This document shows positions 39,556 to 48,188 of a stretch of 64,000 nt of DNA, in pieces. Under the pieces are notes generated by a model, which searched no databases, was not told the DNA's origin, and was given only the letters and a program-made list of their open reading frames with translations. The stretch is from NCBI RefSeq assembly GCF_019431375.1, contig NZ_CP080267.1, forward strand, positions 2,793,933 through 2,857,932. Direction: 5' to 3'. Position 1 is the first letter of the stretch. Every line of letters begins with the position of its first letter. Source of the DNA: Alcanivorax sp. (lineage in GTDB: Bacteria > Pseudomonadota > Gammaproteobacteria > Pseudomonadales > Alcanivoracaceae). The position numbers were made by a program, and so were the translations under genes.

Positions 39556-40934
39556 ACTCCCGGCGGGTTGTGGCGCTGTTGCTGGCGGGATTGCTGACCA
39601 GTCAGTGGGGACTGGCCCGTACTGCCACCGCGCCCACCGGCGAGCCGGGCTCAACGACAGCCCCTTCAACCTCGACCTCCATACCGGGGACCGCCCCGGC
39701 CCGGGGAACGGATCCGGCTGCCGCACCACAGCGGCAAAGTGCGCCTCCGGCCCCGCCGACACGCCCGGTGATTCGGCCACCGGCGGCACAGCCTCCTGCG
39801 TTACAGCCCCCGCCTCCCCTGTCTCGCGAGGCAGCGGTGGAACTGGTAGTGGCCACCCCGGACATGGCCATCGCCCAACAGGTGGCCAGTTGGGCCGCCC
39901 CGCGCCAGTGGCGTCTGCGCCAGCGTCAGAACCTCTCTCACCTGGGGTGGGTCCTGTCGGTGTTTTCGGTTGCCGATGGACGCCAACTGGACAGCGACTT
40001 GGCGGCCCTGCGAGCGGCGCTGCCAGGCGTGATGGTGGACCAGAATCATCGCTACAAAGCGTTGTCCGGTGGGGTGAGCTACGGTCAGGCACTGACCGGC
40101 TGGCACAGCCACCCTGGCTGTGGTGAAGGGGCGACCCTGGGAATACTGGATACCGCCGTGGCAGCGGATCACCCGGCGCTGGTCGGCGCGGATCTGGTGC
40201 AGCGCAGCTTCCTGCCCAGCGGTGTGTCCACTCCCTCCATGGACCACGGCACGGCCATCGCTGCCCTGCTACTGGGCAATGGTGATGACGGCATCGTCGG
40301 GCTACTACCGGCGGCCCGGCTCTATGCGGCGGCGGTGTTTCGTGGCCGTGGCGATGAGACGGAAACGGACACGGCCCTGCTGTTGCAGGCATTGGACTGG
40401 CTGGCCGGAGAGCAGGTACCGGTGATTGCCATGAGCTTGGGCGGCCCCCGTAATCAGCTGTTGGAGATCGTGCTGCGCCAACTCCACCAGCGAGGCGTGC
40501 GGCTGGCCGCCGCCGTGGGCAATGACGGGCGACGCGCTGCGCCGCTGTGGCCGGCAGCCCAGCCGGAGGTGCTGGCGGTGACGGCGGTGGATGCCGGCAA
40601 GCGACTATACCGGCGAGCCAATCGCGGTGACGCCGTGGCCCTGGCGGCCCCCGGCGTGGATTTGTGGGCCGCCCGGGCCGGCGGCGGTCAGGGCTATGTC
40701 ACCGGCACCTCCTTTGCGGTGCCCTTTGTGGCGGCGGCGCTGACCCGGCAGCAGGCTGCGGCACTGTTGGCGGGGGCCGAGGATCTGGGCGAACGGGGGC
40801 CGGATCCGCTGTACGGTGCCGGTCTGCTGCGTGAGAGGCTGCGGGCACTGTTGGCGGGGGCCGAGGATCTGGGCGAACGGGGGCCGGATCCGCTGTACGG
40901 TGCCGGTCTGCTGCGTGAGAGCGGTTGCCTGTGA
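39552..40934 (+). CDS. Subtilisin-family (S8) serine protease
   Basis: 460 residues. Signal-type N-terminus (RRVVALLLAGLLTSQWGLA), then a Pro/Thr/Ser-rich linker (about residues 25-100) and a propeptide-like segment (AVELVVATPDMAIAQQVASW). The catalytic triad is visible: Asp in GILDTAVAADHPAL, His in MDHGTAIAALLLG, Ser in VTGTSFAVPFVAAAL. Cell-envelope or secreted. The C-terminus has an 84-nt in-frame tandem duplication (ALLAGAEDLGERGPDPLYGA twice). The 3' end is also the start of a 1.2 kb duplication. The stop overlaps the next start (TGATG). Confidence 0.88.
   Translation: MNSRRVVALLLAGLLTSQWGLARTATAPTGEPGSTTAPSTSTSIPGTAPARGTDPAAAPQRQSAPPAPPTRPVIRPPAAQPPALQPPPPLSREAAVELVVATPDMAIAQQVASWAAPRQWRLRQRQNLSHLGWVLSVFSVADGRQLDSDLAALRAALPGVMVDQNHRYKALSGGVSYGQALTGWHSHPGCGEGATLGILDTAVAADHPALVGADLVQRSFLPSGVSTPSMDHGTAIAALLLGNGDDGIVGLLPAARLYAAAVFRGRGDETETDTALLLQALDWLAGEQVPVIAMSLGGPRNQLLEIVLRQLHQRGVRLAAAVGNDGRRAAPLWPAAQPEVLAVTAVDAGKRLYRRANRGDAVALAAPGVDLWAARAGGGQGYVTGTSFAVPFVAAALTRQQAAALLAGAEDLGERGPDPLYGAGLLRERLRALLAGAEDLGERGPDPLYGAGLLRESGCL
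40761..40920. repeat. 84-nt tandem repeat inside the protease gene
   Basis: The 76-nt segment 40761-40836 recurs at 40845-40920, period 84 nt, preserving the frame. The second duplication unit at 41962 has only one copy. Confidence 0.9.
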
Positions 40935-41230
40935 TGTTCTGGCGACAGGCAGGAATCGCAATATGGCTGGCCCTGTGGGTGGTGCCGGTCTGGGCCACCC
41001 AACCCTGCCCCATGGGGATGCGTTCGGCCAACTGGTGGTGGGGTGCGCCGGTGCTGGCGGCGACGTTGTTGGCCGTTCTGGTGGTGTTGGCGCTGGCGGG
41101 GTTCGCTTGGCGCCACTGGCGTTCGCCGCGCGCTCGGGTGGCGCTGGTGCTGGTCACGCTGATGCTGTTGTTCTGGGTTGCGATTGCCGGGCTTGGCGCT
41201 TTTGTGGCGGTGATGCTGATCTGTTATTGA
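40934..41230 (+). CDS. Small membrane protein, copy 1
   Basis: 98 residues from the ATG at 40934, overlapping the protease stop (TGATG). Signal-like first segment (FWRQAGIAIWLALWVVPVWA) and two further hydrophobic segments (VLAATLLAVLVVLALAGFAW, VALVLVTLMLLFWVAIAGLG). Two Cys are near the ends (QPCPMG and LICY). Last gene of the ECF/protease operon and convergent with the DUF3541-like gene, overlapping it by a few nt. Function unknown. An identical copy is at 42086. Confidence 0.65.
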   Translation: MFWRQAGIAIWLALWVVPVWATQPCPMGMRSANWWWGAPVLAATLLAVLVVLALAGFAWRHWRSPRARVALVLVTLMLLFWVAIAGLGAFVAVMLICY

Positions 41231-41961
41231 GCGGGTTCGGCAAAGCGCTGCCGGTAGGCCGGGTAGTGGCTCAGGTCCGGCCCCGGATGTAACCGCGACG
41301 GCCAGTGGTACAACATGATCGCCAGTACATTGCGGTGTTCTCCCTTGTTCAGATCCGTGCCCCAGTGGGGTGAAGGGATCATCTCGGCCTGTGGATCGTA
41401 ACGCTTTTCCAGGGCCTCACTGACGGCGCCGATAACCGGGCTGTCGCCCTCTCCTGCCAGCAGAAAGCACAGGGCCATTTCCGTATAGATATCAGGTTTG
41501 GTGTAGGCGATCAGATCCCGGTGATGGCGCTCCAGGTAGTCAAAAATCCAGGCGAAATCCTCGCGGCGGATCGGTTTCTGGTAGTAACCGCTGGCGGCGA
41601 TGATCACATGGGTCATGCCGTAGACTTGGGCATCAAGGGCAGGCCCGGGTTGCGGCGGCTGGTCCGGGAACACCTGGCGAAAGGCCTGCTGGAAGGGTTC
41701 CCGCAGATCGCGAATACCCAGGTCGTGCAGGTAATAGACCATATTGGCCAGCTGTGGCGAGTAGGCGGCGATAACGTCCGGGTCGAGTATGAAGCGGGCA
41801 AAATCCACCTGGCGCAGGTAATCCAGCCCCTGCTCTGTACGGGTAAAGGGCGGCTTTCCGGCCAGACCGAATTGATCCACCTTGTTCAGGTAATAGAGCA
41901 GGTTCTTGGCAAAGGGAATCTCGTCGTAGGCCAGCAGTAACTGCTTGCGACGCTGGTGTTT
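41224..41961 (-). pseudogene. Truncated C-terminal copy of the DUF3541-like lipoprotein
   Basis: About 245 residues identical to the C-terminal two thirds of the gene at 42376 (from KHQRRKQLLLAYDE to RFAEPAQ). The frame continues upstream for over 100 codons, but that part is antisense to the duplicated small membrane gene and protease end and is not a real N-terminus. No signal peptide or lipobox, so it is probably not functional. Confidence 0.8.
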
Positions 41962-43113
41962 TTGTGGCGGCGGCGCTGACCCGGCAGCAGGCTGCGGCAC
42001 TGTTGGCGGGGGCCGAGGATCTGGGCGAACGGGGGCCGGATCCGCTGTACGGTGCCGGTCTGCTGCGTGAGAGCGGTTGCCTGTGATGTTCTGGCGACAG
42101 GCAGGAATCGCAATATGGCTGGCCCTGTGGGTGGTGCCGGTCTGGGCCACCCAACCCTGCCCCATGGGGATGCGTTCGGCCAACTGGTGGTGGGGTGCGC
42201 CGGTGCTGGCGGCGACGTTGTTGGCCGTTCTGGTGGTGTTGGCGCTGGCGGGGTTCGCTTGGCGCCACTGGCGTTCGCCGCGCGCTCGGGTGGCGCTGGT
42301 ACTGGTCACGCTGATGCTGTTGTTCTGGGTTGCGATTGCCGGGCTTGGCGCTTTTGTGGCGGTGATGCTGATCTGTTATTGAGCGGGTTCGGCAAAGCGC
42401 TGCCGGTAGGCCGGGTAGTGGCTCAGGTCCGGCCCCGGATGTAACCGCGACGGCCAGTGGTACAACATGATCGCCAGTACATTGCGGTGTTCTCCCTTGT
42501 TCAGATCCGTGCCCCAGTGGGGTGAAGGGATCATCTCGGCCTGTGGATCGTAACGCTTTTCCAGGGCCTCACTGACGGCGCCGATAACCGGGCTGTCGCC
42601 CTCTCCTGCCAGCAGAAAGCACAGGGCCATTTCCGTATAGATATCAGGTTTGGTGTAGGCGATCAGATCCCGGTGATGGCGCTCCAGGTAGTCAAAAATC
42701 CAGGCGAAATCCTCGCGGCGGATCGGTTTCTGGTAGTAACCGCTGGCGGCGATGATCACATGGGTCATGCCGTAGACTTGGGCATCAAGGGCAGGCCCGG
42801 GTTGCGGCGGCTGGTCCGGGAACACCTGGCGAAAGGCCTGCTGGAAGGGTTCCCGCAGATCGCGAATACCCAGGTCGTGCAGGTAATAGACCATATTGGC
42901 CAGCTGTGGCGAGTAGGCGGCGATAACGTCCGGGTCGAGTATGAAGCGGGCAAAATCCACCTGGCGCAGGTAATCCAGCCCCTGCTCTGTACGGGTAAAG
43001 GGCGGCTTTCCGGCCAGACCGAATTGATCCACCTTGTTCAGGTAATAGAGCAGGTTCTTGGCAAAGGGAATCTCGTCGTAGGCCAGCAGTAACTGCTTGC
43101 GACGCTGGTGTTT
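41962..43113. repeat. Tandem duplication 1, second unit
   Basis: Direct copy of 40726-41961 without the internal 84-nt repeat. The junction at 41961/41962 joins DUF3541 sequence (...GCTGGTGTTT) to protease sequence (TTGTGGCGGC) with at most one shared base. The first ~120 nt are a protease tail fragment without a start. Confidence 0.85.
42086..42382 (+). CDS. Small membrane protein, copy 2
   Basis: 98 residues, identical in protein sequence to the copy at 40934; the one base difference (42301) is silent in this frame. Here it has lost its operon context, being preceded only by a protease fragment, so expression is doubtful. Confidence 0.6.
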   Translation: MFWRQAGIAIWLALWVVPVWATQPCPMGMRSANWWWGAPVLAATLLAVLVVLALAGFAWRHWRSPRARVALVLVTLMLLFWVAIAGLGAFVAVMLICY

Positions 43114-43458
43114 GCCGGTGTCATCCCGGTAGGCATGGGCTATCTGTCTGGCCCGGCTCAGCCGGTAGTCCCGGTTGTGCAGTTGGCTCAGCTCCTGTTG
43201 CAGGAAATCGGCGTTGCCAATCAGATCCTGATAAATGATCGGCAGGTAGTCGGGATCGCCAGTGATCCGGTAAAGGCGGGTGGCGTAATGGCGTCGCTTG
43301 TTGGGAGACAGTCCAGGTAGCGCGCGCTCGTAGCGATCCCGAATCTGCTCGCCGATAGAGGGTGTTGGGAAGGTGGGGGATGGAGATGGCGGCGCTGGCT
43401 GGCAGGCGACCAATAGAGCCGCAAGCACACCAAGCCAGACAGACTGAACCCATCGCAT
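42376..43458 (-). CDS. DUF3541-like lipoprotein (full length)
   Basis: 360 residues from the ATG at 43458 (MRWVQSVWLGVLAALL, then VACQPAPPSPSP), which gives a lipoprotein signal with Cys as the modified residue; the frame opens at 43497. The mature protein is helical with RYERALPGLSPNKRRHYATR and YYLHDLGIRDLREPFQQAF, and HHRDLIAYTKPDIYTEMALC near the C-terminus. The pattern fits DUF3541, a family of unknown function; this is a by-eye assignment. Convergent with the small membrane gene. Confidence 0.7.
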   Translation of the reverse strand: MRWVQSVWLGVLAALLVACQPAPPSPSPTFPTPSIGEQIRDRYERALPGLSPNKRRHYATRLYRITGDPDYLPIIYQDLIGNADFLQQELSQLHNRDYRLSRARQIAHAYRDDTGKHQRRKQLLLAYDEIPFAKNLLYYLNKVDQFGLAGKPPFTRTEQGLDYLRQVDFARFILDPDVIAAYSPQLANMVYYLHDLGIRDLREPFQQAFRQVFPDQPPQPGPALDAQVYGMTHVIIAASGYYQKPIRREDFAWIFDYLERHHRDLIAYTKPDIYTEMALCFLLAGEGDSPVIGAVSEALEKRYDPQAEMIPSPHWGTDLNKGEHRNVLAIMLYHWPSRLHPGPDLSHYPAYRQRFAEPAQ

Positions 43459-43566
43459 AACGCACCGCCGGTTAACGTTCGTTTCAGGACCTTTCAATGT
43501 AGGCCTGCTAATGAAGCAGTCTGTGCCAGCGGTAACAATGGTGCAAAGCTTTACAGGGATTAACGT

Positions 43567-44226
43567 TTACCGGTGCTGCCTGCTATAACGCCAGTACACC
43601 ACTGCCAGCAATGCCGCCAAAGTGGCCGGGGCCATCAGTGCGGTGAAATGCAGCAGGCGGAACAGCAAGGTGCCGACCACGCCGCCACAGACAAAACCGC
43701 CAATCAGTAATACGAATAGCAGCAGCCGGCGGCCGTTGAGGGGAATGCCGCGCAGTCGGTTGCCGAGCATGATCCCCAGGTCGGTGAAGATCCCGGACAG
43801 GTGGGTGGTGCGGATGATCGAGCCGCTGTAGGTGGTGACCATGGCGTTCTGCAGGCCGCAGGCCATGGACGCCAGGTAGATACCGAGATCACTGCCCCGT
43901 TGCAGGGACAACATGGCCATGACCAGCAGCGTGGCTTCGATCAGCAGGGAAAACCCGTAGTGACGGCCCAGCTTCAGGGCGGTGCTGGTGATCAGCATGC
44001 CACTGAGGGCGGCACCGGCCAGAAAGCTGAGCAGGGTCAGCAGCAGGTGCAGGGCATTGCTCAGGGCCAGATCCGCCAATGCCAGGCCTAGTAGCGACGA
44101 GGTGCCGGTCAGATGAGAGACAGACTGGTGGCTGAAGCCCAGCAGCCCCACCGCATTGACACTGCCCGCCAGAAAGGCGAGCAGGAAGGCTCCAACTTCT
44201 ACCCAGGGAGGAAGGCGCGTCAGCAA
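43567..44226 (-). CDS. DUF1275 (YoaK-type) membrane protein
   Basis: 219 residues, six hydrophobic segments. The family opening is seen in LLAFLAGSVNAVGLLGFSHQSVSHLTGT, and the middle AMVTTYSGSIIRTTHLSGIF then DLGIMLGNRLRG is typical. Function unknown; some relatives are suggested to be transporters. Alone in its orientation group. Confidence 0.9.
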   Translation of the reverse strand: MLTRLPPWVEVGAFLLAFLAGSVNAVGLLGFSHQSVSHLTGTSSLLGLALADLALSNALHLLLTLLSFLAGAALSGMLITSTALKLGRHYGFSLLIEATLLVMAMLSLQRGSDLGIYLASMACGLQNAMVTTYSGSIIRTTHLSGIFTDLGIMLGNRLRGIPLNGRRLLLFVLLIGGFVCGGVVGTLLFRLLHFTALMAPATLAALLAVVYWRYSRQHR

Positions 44227-44294
44227 GGAAAACCCCGATTCTTATCCGTGGTGATAGCGGCAGTGTAGCATGACGGCCGGTCGGGATTTTCCGG

Positions 44295-44777
44295 CTACTT
44301 CTTTTTCTTCTTCTTGCTGCTTTTTGAGCCTTTCTTTCCGTCGCCTTTTTTGCCGGATGTTTTCTTGTTGTCCTTCTTGTCGCTCTTCTTGCCCTTTTTG
44401 CTGGCGGACTTGGTGCTGTTTTTTTCTGACTTTTTCTCTGACTTTTCGTCTTTTGGCTTAACGGTTTTCAGTGCCTTGGTTTTTTTACCGCTTTTTTTCT
44501 TGTTGCGTACTTTTTCAACGTTGCTGTCGCTCAGGGAAGAAGAGGTTGAAGCCGTAGTTTCGGTGTCGAACATTTCCAGAGCCACGGTCCGGAAGCGGCG
44601 CAGACAGTAGCGCACTTGACCGAGGCTGAGTCCGCTTTGTTCGGCGGCTTGTTGCTGGGTGTTGCCCTGATCCAGGGCGAGCAATGCCCGTGCACGGGGA
44701 CCGTTCGGTGCCGGTTGTTCGGCCTGGGCCTGGCAGAAGGTGCGCTGTGTGCTGGAAAGCAGAGAAGACTGGCTCAT
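44295..44777 (-). CDS. HTH protein with lysine-rich tail
   Basis: 160 residues from the ATG at 44777. The N-terminal part is a helix-turn-helix (RALLALDQGNTQQQAAEQSG then LSLGQVRYCLRRF). After a Ser/Thr linker the last ~70 residues are almost only Lys, Ser, Asp and Gly and end in a run of lysines. The tail resembles histone-H1-like or AlgP-type basic tails that bind DNA. A nucleoid-associated or regulatory role is likely but not proven. Confidence 0.7.
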   Translation of the reverse strand: MSQSSLLSSTQRTFCQAQAEQPAPNGPRARALLALDQGNTQQQAAEQSGLSLGQVRYCLRRFRTVALEMFDTETTASTSSSLSDSNVEKVRNKKKSGKKTKALKTVKPKDEKSEKKSEKNSTKSASKKGKKSDKKDNKKTSGKKGDGKKGSKSSKKKKKK

Positions 44778-44908
44778 TGTGGATGATCCCCTGAGGTGGA
44801 CCCGGCAAGGATGCCGGGCCTTGGACAAAAATCACAAGTCTTACACAATACGAGACAGTCAGAGGGGAAAGCAAAAAAACAATTTTGTTGTCAGAAAAGT
44901 GACATCTT

Positions 44909-45457
44909 TCAATCGCCTTTTTGTTGCTTTTCCATCATGTCGGCCTGCAGAATTTCGATCCAGTAGCCATCCGGGTCCTTGATGAAGGCCAAGCCTTTCA
45001 TCTTGCCGTCATCCGGCTTCTTGATGAAATCCACGCCCAGTTTTTCGAACCGTTCGGCGGCAGCATAAACATCGGGAACGGTGATGCCGATATGGCCGAA
45101 GCCCTGGGGCTGGTCGTTGCCATTGTGGTAGGCAAAGTCCGCATCGTCTTCGCTGCCCCAGTTATGGGTCAGCTCCAGCATGGCTTCACGGCCAAAGGTA
45201 TAGGTCAGTCGTTCGGCATCGTCCTCCGGCACCTGGCGCGCTTCGTCTTCACCCAGGTAGGCGAGGAAGTAGAGGCTGAACTTCATTGCCGGAAAATCCA
45301 GCTTGCGCACCAGACGCATGCCCAGCACCCGGGTGTAGAAATCCAGGCTGGTGGTGGGGTTCTTGATGCGCAACATGGTCTGGTTGAACAGGAAATCGCG
45401 GGTGGCGTCGTCCGGGGTTTCACAGAGGCCGTCGGCCTGTTCGAAATGACGGGACAT
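44909..45457 (-). CDS. gloA: Lactoylglutathione lyase (glyoxalase I)
   Basis: 182 residues from the ATG at 45457 with AGGAG upstream; the frame extends to 45838 but is not homologous there. It converts the hemithioacetal of methylglyoxal and glutathione to S-lactoylglutathione. Motifs: FNQTMLRIKNPTTSLDFYTR, LGMRLVRKLDFPAMKFSLYF, LELTHNWG, GFGHIGITVPDV and IKDPDGYWIEIL, with His and Glu metal ligands in these segments. The length is that of the longer, eukaryote-like form common in Pseudomonas. Confidence 0.94.
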   Translation of the reverse strand: MSRHFEQADGLCETPDDATRDFLFNQTMLRIKNPTTSLDFYTRVLGMRLVRKLDFPAMKFSLYFLAYLGEDEARQVPEDDAERLTYTFGREAMLELTHNWGSEDDADFAYHNGNDQPQGFGHIGITVPDVYAAAERFEKLGVDFIKKPDDGKMKGLAFIKDPDGYWIEILQADMMEKQQKGD

Positions 45458-45734
45458 GGGGGCTCCTGAATCTGTGGGGCATTGGGTCTTCAGGATATTG
45501 GGATGGCGGGAAAGGAATGCAAGACTTGGAGTAGGAGCGTAAAATTCGCAAAAATGCGCGGATGGCGACACGAGCAGACAGGACAGGGATTGATGGACAA
45601 ATTGTTGATCGCGGCGGCGAGAAGCCAGGGCATGGCCAACCGCCGCTGCCGGTGCCACGGCGGGTAAAAGGTGAGGATCAGGCCGGGGTGTTTGCCACGG
45701 TCTTGAGGACTTTCTGCAGGCCGGCCACGGCGCC

Positions 45735-46568
45735 ACCTGTGGGATATATTCGGTGTGCGTACTACGGTGGCGGATATGGGGCCGGCCCTGCTGGCCAATC
45801 TTCTGGAACTGAATGATACCCAGAGTGGCCTGTTGCACCTGGCATTTGATTACGCGGACAAGGAACGGTTGCCGCTACTGGACCTGAAGGATCTGGAGGC
45901 GGTGCTTAACTGGATGCTGGAACATCGCAAGGCACTACAGACGCAATATGGCAGCTTGTCGCCCCAGAGTCTGGGTGCCATTGTGCGATGCGCAGGTTCT
46001 TTGGGGAGCCGGCTGGATATTGACTTCGCCATGGCCATCTGCTCGATTTCAACTGCGCCAGCGACCTGGCGCAGACCTTCGCTGCCGTTGTTGGCGATGT
46101 GGCAATGCCCCATGCTTTGCTCTGGACGGTTCGTCTGATTCGCTCCAAGGGCGTGGGCATTTATTTTGTTACTCAATCCCCGGCAGATATTCCCGACAGT
46201 GTTCTGGGTCAGCTGGGCAATCGCATTCAACATGCCCTGCGGGCTTACACTCCCAAAGACCAGAAAGCCGTGAAAGCCGCAGCACAGACCTTTCGACCCA
46301 ATCCGGCGCTGGATCGGAGATTATTGATCTGGTATCTCCTGCTTCTCACCTTCGGAACGGTTGTCACCATGGCGGCCTGGCGATCGAGCGTTTGCTGGCG
46401 CGTCGACAGGAGCAGCAAAAGGCACAGGCGAAAAAGCCGGAAGCTGAGAAGCAGGCCAGCCTGATGCCGCGGCAGACTGCCTGAGGCGTTCACCGCCTGT
46501 TTCTGGCCACTCAGCTCAGCCGGTTTCTGGTGCAGTTCCTGAAGCAGTTGCTGAAAGGAAAACGGTAA
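45735..46568 (+). pseudogene. Decayed DUF853 (YjgR/HerA-like) ATPase
   Basis: Three frames together give fragments of YjgR: LWDIFGVRTTVADMGPALLA then NLLELNDTQSG (45738-45985), RLIRSKGVGIYFVTQSPADI then PDSVLGQLGNRIQHALRAYTPKDQK (46129-46320), and the C-terminus FLATQLSRFLVQFLKQLLKGKR ending at 46568. The N-terminus with Walker A and the part with Walker B are missing, and frames shift at least twice, so it is inactive. Patches at 45674-45716, 46034-46080 and 46325-46390 resemble, in the same order, parts of the neighbouring SPFH gene. The 45458-45734 stretch before it holds no recognisable gene. Confidence 0.75.
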
Positions 46569-46653
46569 TTTTTAGCTACGAGCTACGGTGCCGGTTTTGC
46601 ATTTCGAAACTCGTTTCGCGTCTCCATGGCGCCTCTTTTTGTTGGTTGAAGGA

Positions 46654-47567
46654 TCAGGCCGGGGTTTTTTCCACGGCTTGAGGACTTTCTGATGTCGATG
46701 TCGCTGAGGCCTGGGGCAGCAGCAGAGTGGTGGATTCCTTGGCGACGTACTGCTCGGCGATGCGCAGGCTGACCGCTTCTTCGCCCCATCTTCTTTCACT
46801 GCGCCAGCGCTGGCGCAGACCTTCGGCGGTGGCGGTGGCAATCGCTCGATCTGACGGGCGCGCGCCTCGTTGATCTGCTTCATCTTTTCACCTTCGGAGA
46901 TATTGATCATCTCCTGCTTCTCACCTTCGGAACGGTTGATCGCGGCCTGGCGATCACCCTCGGAACGGTTGATGGCGGCCTGACGTTCGCCTTCGGATTC
47001 GGCGACCACGGCGCGACGTTCCCGCTCGGCACGAACCTGTTTCTCCATGGCGTCCTTGATGGACACGGGCAGGTTGATGTCGGCCACCTCGTAGCGTAGC
47101 ACCTTTACGCCCCAGGGCTGGGCAGCTTCGTCCACGGCGCGGACCACTTCCATGTTGATTTCGCCGCGTTCCTCGAAGGTCTTGTCCAGATCAATCTTGC
47201 CGATAACAGAACGCAGGGTGGTCTGGGCCAGTTGCTGGGCGGCCATCACATAGTCATCCACGCCGTAACTGGCTGCCTTGGGATCGATCACCTGCAGGTA
47301 CATGACGCCGTCGATGGAGACTTCGATGTTGTCCTTGGTGATACAGCTCTGGCGCGGTACGTCACGGACGATTTCCTTCTGGGAGTGCTTGTAGGCCACC
47401 CGGTCGATAAAGGGCATCAGAAAGTGGAGACCCGCTTCCAGGGATGTCTGGTACTTGCCCAGCCGTTCCACGACATATACCTGTCGCTGCGGCACGATGC
47501 GAATCACCATGAAGAGCAGAATGACAACGCCGAGGGCGATGAGAGCGGAAATAATTAAACCTGCCAT
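46654..47567 (-). pseudogene. SPFH/Band-7 (paraslipin, QmcA-like) protein with frameshift
   Basis: N-terminal ~240 residues are a normal stomatin-like protein: membrane anchor (ALIALGVVILLFMVIRIVPQ), RQVYVVERLGKYQTSLEAGL, and a coiled coil with repeats of INRSEGDRQAA. At about 46848 one base is missing (GAGCGATTGCC where GAGCG-ATTGCC needs one more), so the frame runs into junk. In the +1 frame the expected tail reappears (IATATAEGLRQ ... GEEAVSLRIAEQYVAKESTT) and stops at 46654. Restored length would be about 304 residues. SPFH proteins form membrane scaffolds with NfeD, encoded upstream. The shift may be a sequence error. Confidence 0.8.
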
Positions 47568-47625
47568 GGATAAGGTTCCTTGTTATTGCTAGCGAGTTGA
47601 GATGAAAACGGATTGTCGATAGGGA

Positions 47626-48096
47626 TCATTCAGGCGGTGTCTGCGGTCCTGGCGTCCAGGGTTCTACGGTGAGCCACAGACCGTCGTGTTGGGTGATACG
47701 AACCATGTCGCCGGGATGCAGAGGCTGGGAGCACTGTGCCTGCCAGCGGGCGCCCCGGTAGGAAACGGTGCCCACGCCGTTGCTGAAGGCGTCTGCCACG
47801 GTGGCGCGGCCACCGACCAGGCCGGCGCTGTCTGCCTCGCCCTCACCGCGGGGTCGCTCAGTACCCATCAGCTTGTCGTTGATCACGCGACGGACAAATA
47901 CCAGCAACAACAGGCTGGTAAGGGCGAAAAGGGTCAGTTCCCAGGCGGTGTCGTCCAGCAGTCCGAGAAACTTGAGGCTGCCGACCAGCAAAGCGGCGAT
48001 CCCGAAGAAGATCACCACCAGCCCGGACACGGCAAATTCCGCAATGACCAGGGCCAGCCCGGCGATAATCCAGTAACTGTATTCCGGCAGATCCAT
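47626..48096 (-). CDS. NfeD family membrane protein
   Basis: 156 residues. Two or three N-terminal helices (YWIIAGLALVIAEFAVSGLV, FFGIAALLVGSLKFLGLL, LFALTSLLLLVFVRRV), then the C-terminal OB-fold NfeD domain (GLVGGRATVADAFSNGVGTV, YRGARWQAQC, GDMVRITQHDGLWLTVEP). It is the short NfeD type without the protease domain, which pairs with slipins. The stop is 58 nt before the SPFH start, so they form an operon. Confidence 0.9.
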   Translation of the reverse strand: MDLPEYSYWIIAGLALVIAEFAVSGLVVIFFGIAALLVGSLKFLGLLDDTAWELTLFALTSLLLLVFVRRVINDKLMGTERPRGEGEADSAGLVGGRATVADAFSNGVGTVSYRGARWQAQCSQPLHPGDMVRITQHDGLWLTVEPWTPGPQTPPE

Positions 48097-48188
48097 TCCT
48101 GTGCCCCTGTAGCGTGTGCATTATTTTGATGAATTAAGATAGCACGTTGGTGAAAGGTTAGTCGGTAGGAAAAGGCTGAAAATGAGCA

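Larger units (their letters stand above)
40726..41961. repeat. Tandem duplication 1, first unit
   Basis: From the 3' end of the S8 protease through the small membrane gene into the C-terminal part of the DUF3541-like gene. Repeated directly at 41962-43113. The two units differ by the extra 84-nt repeat present only here and by at least one base (G versus A at 42301). Confidence 0.85.

Noticed and set aside
41962..42309. Extended N-terminus of the truncated DUF3541 copy
   Set aside because: It is the antisense of the duplicated small membrane gene and protease end, created by the duplication junction; the same antisense frame exists opposite copy 1.
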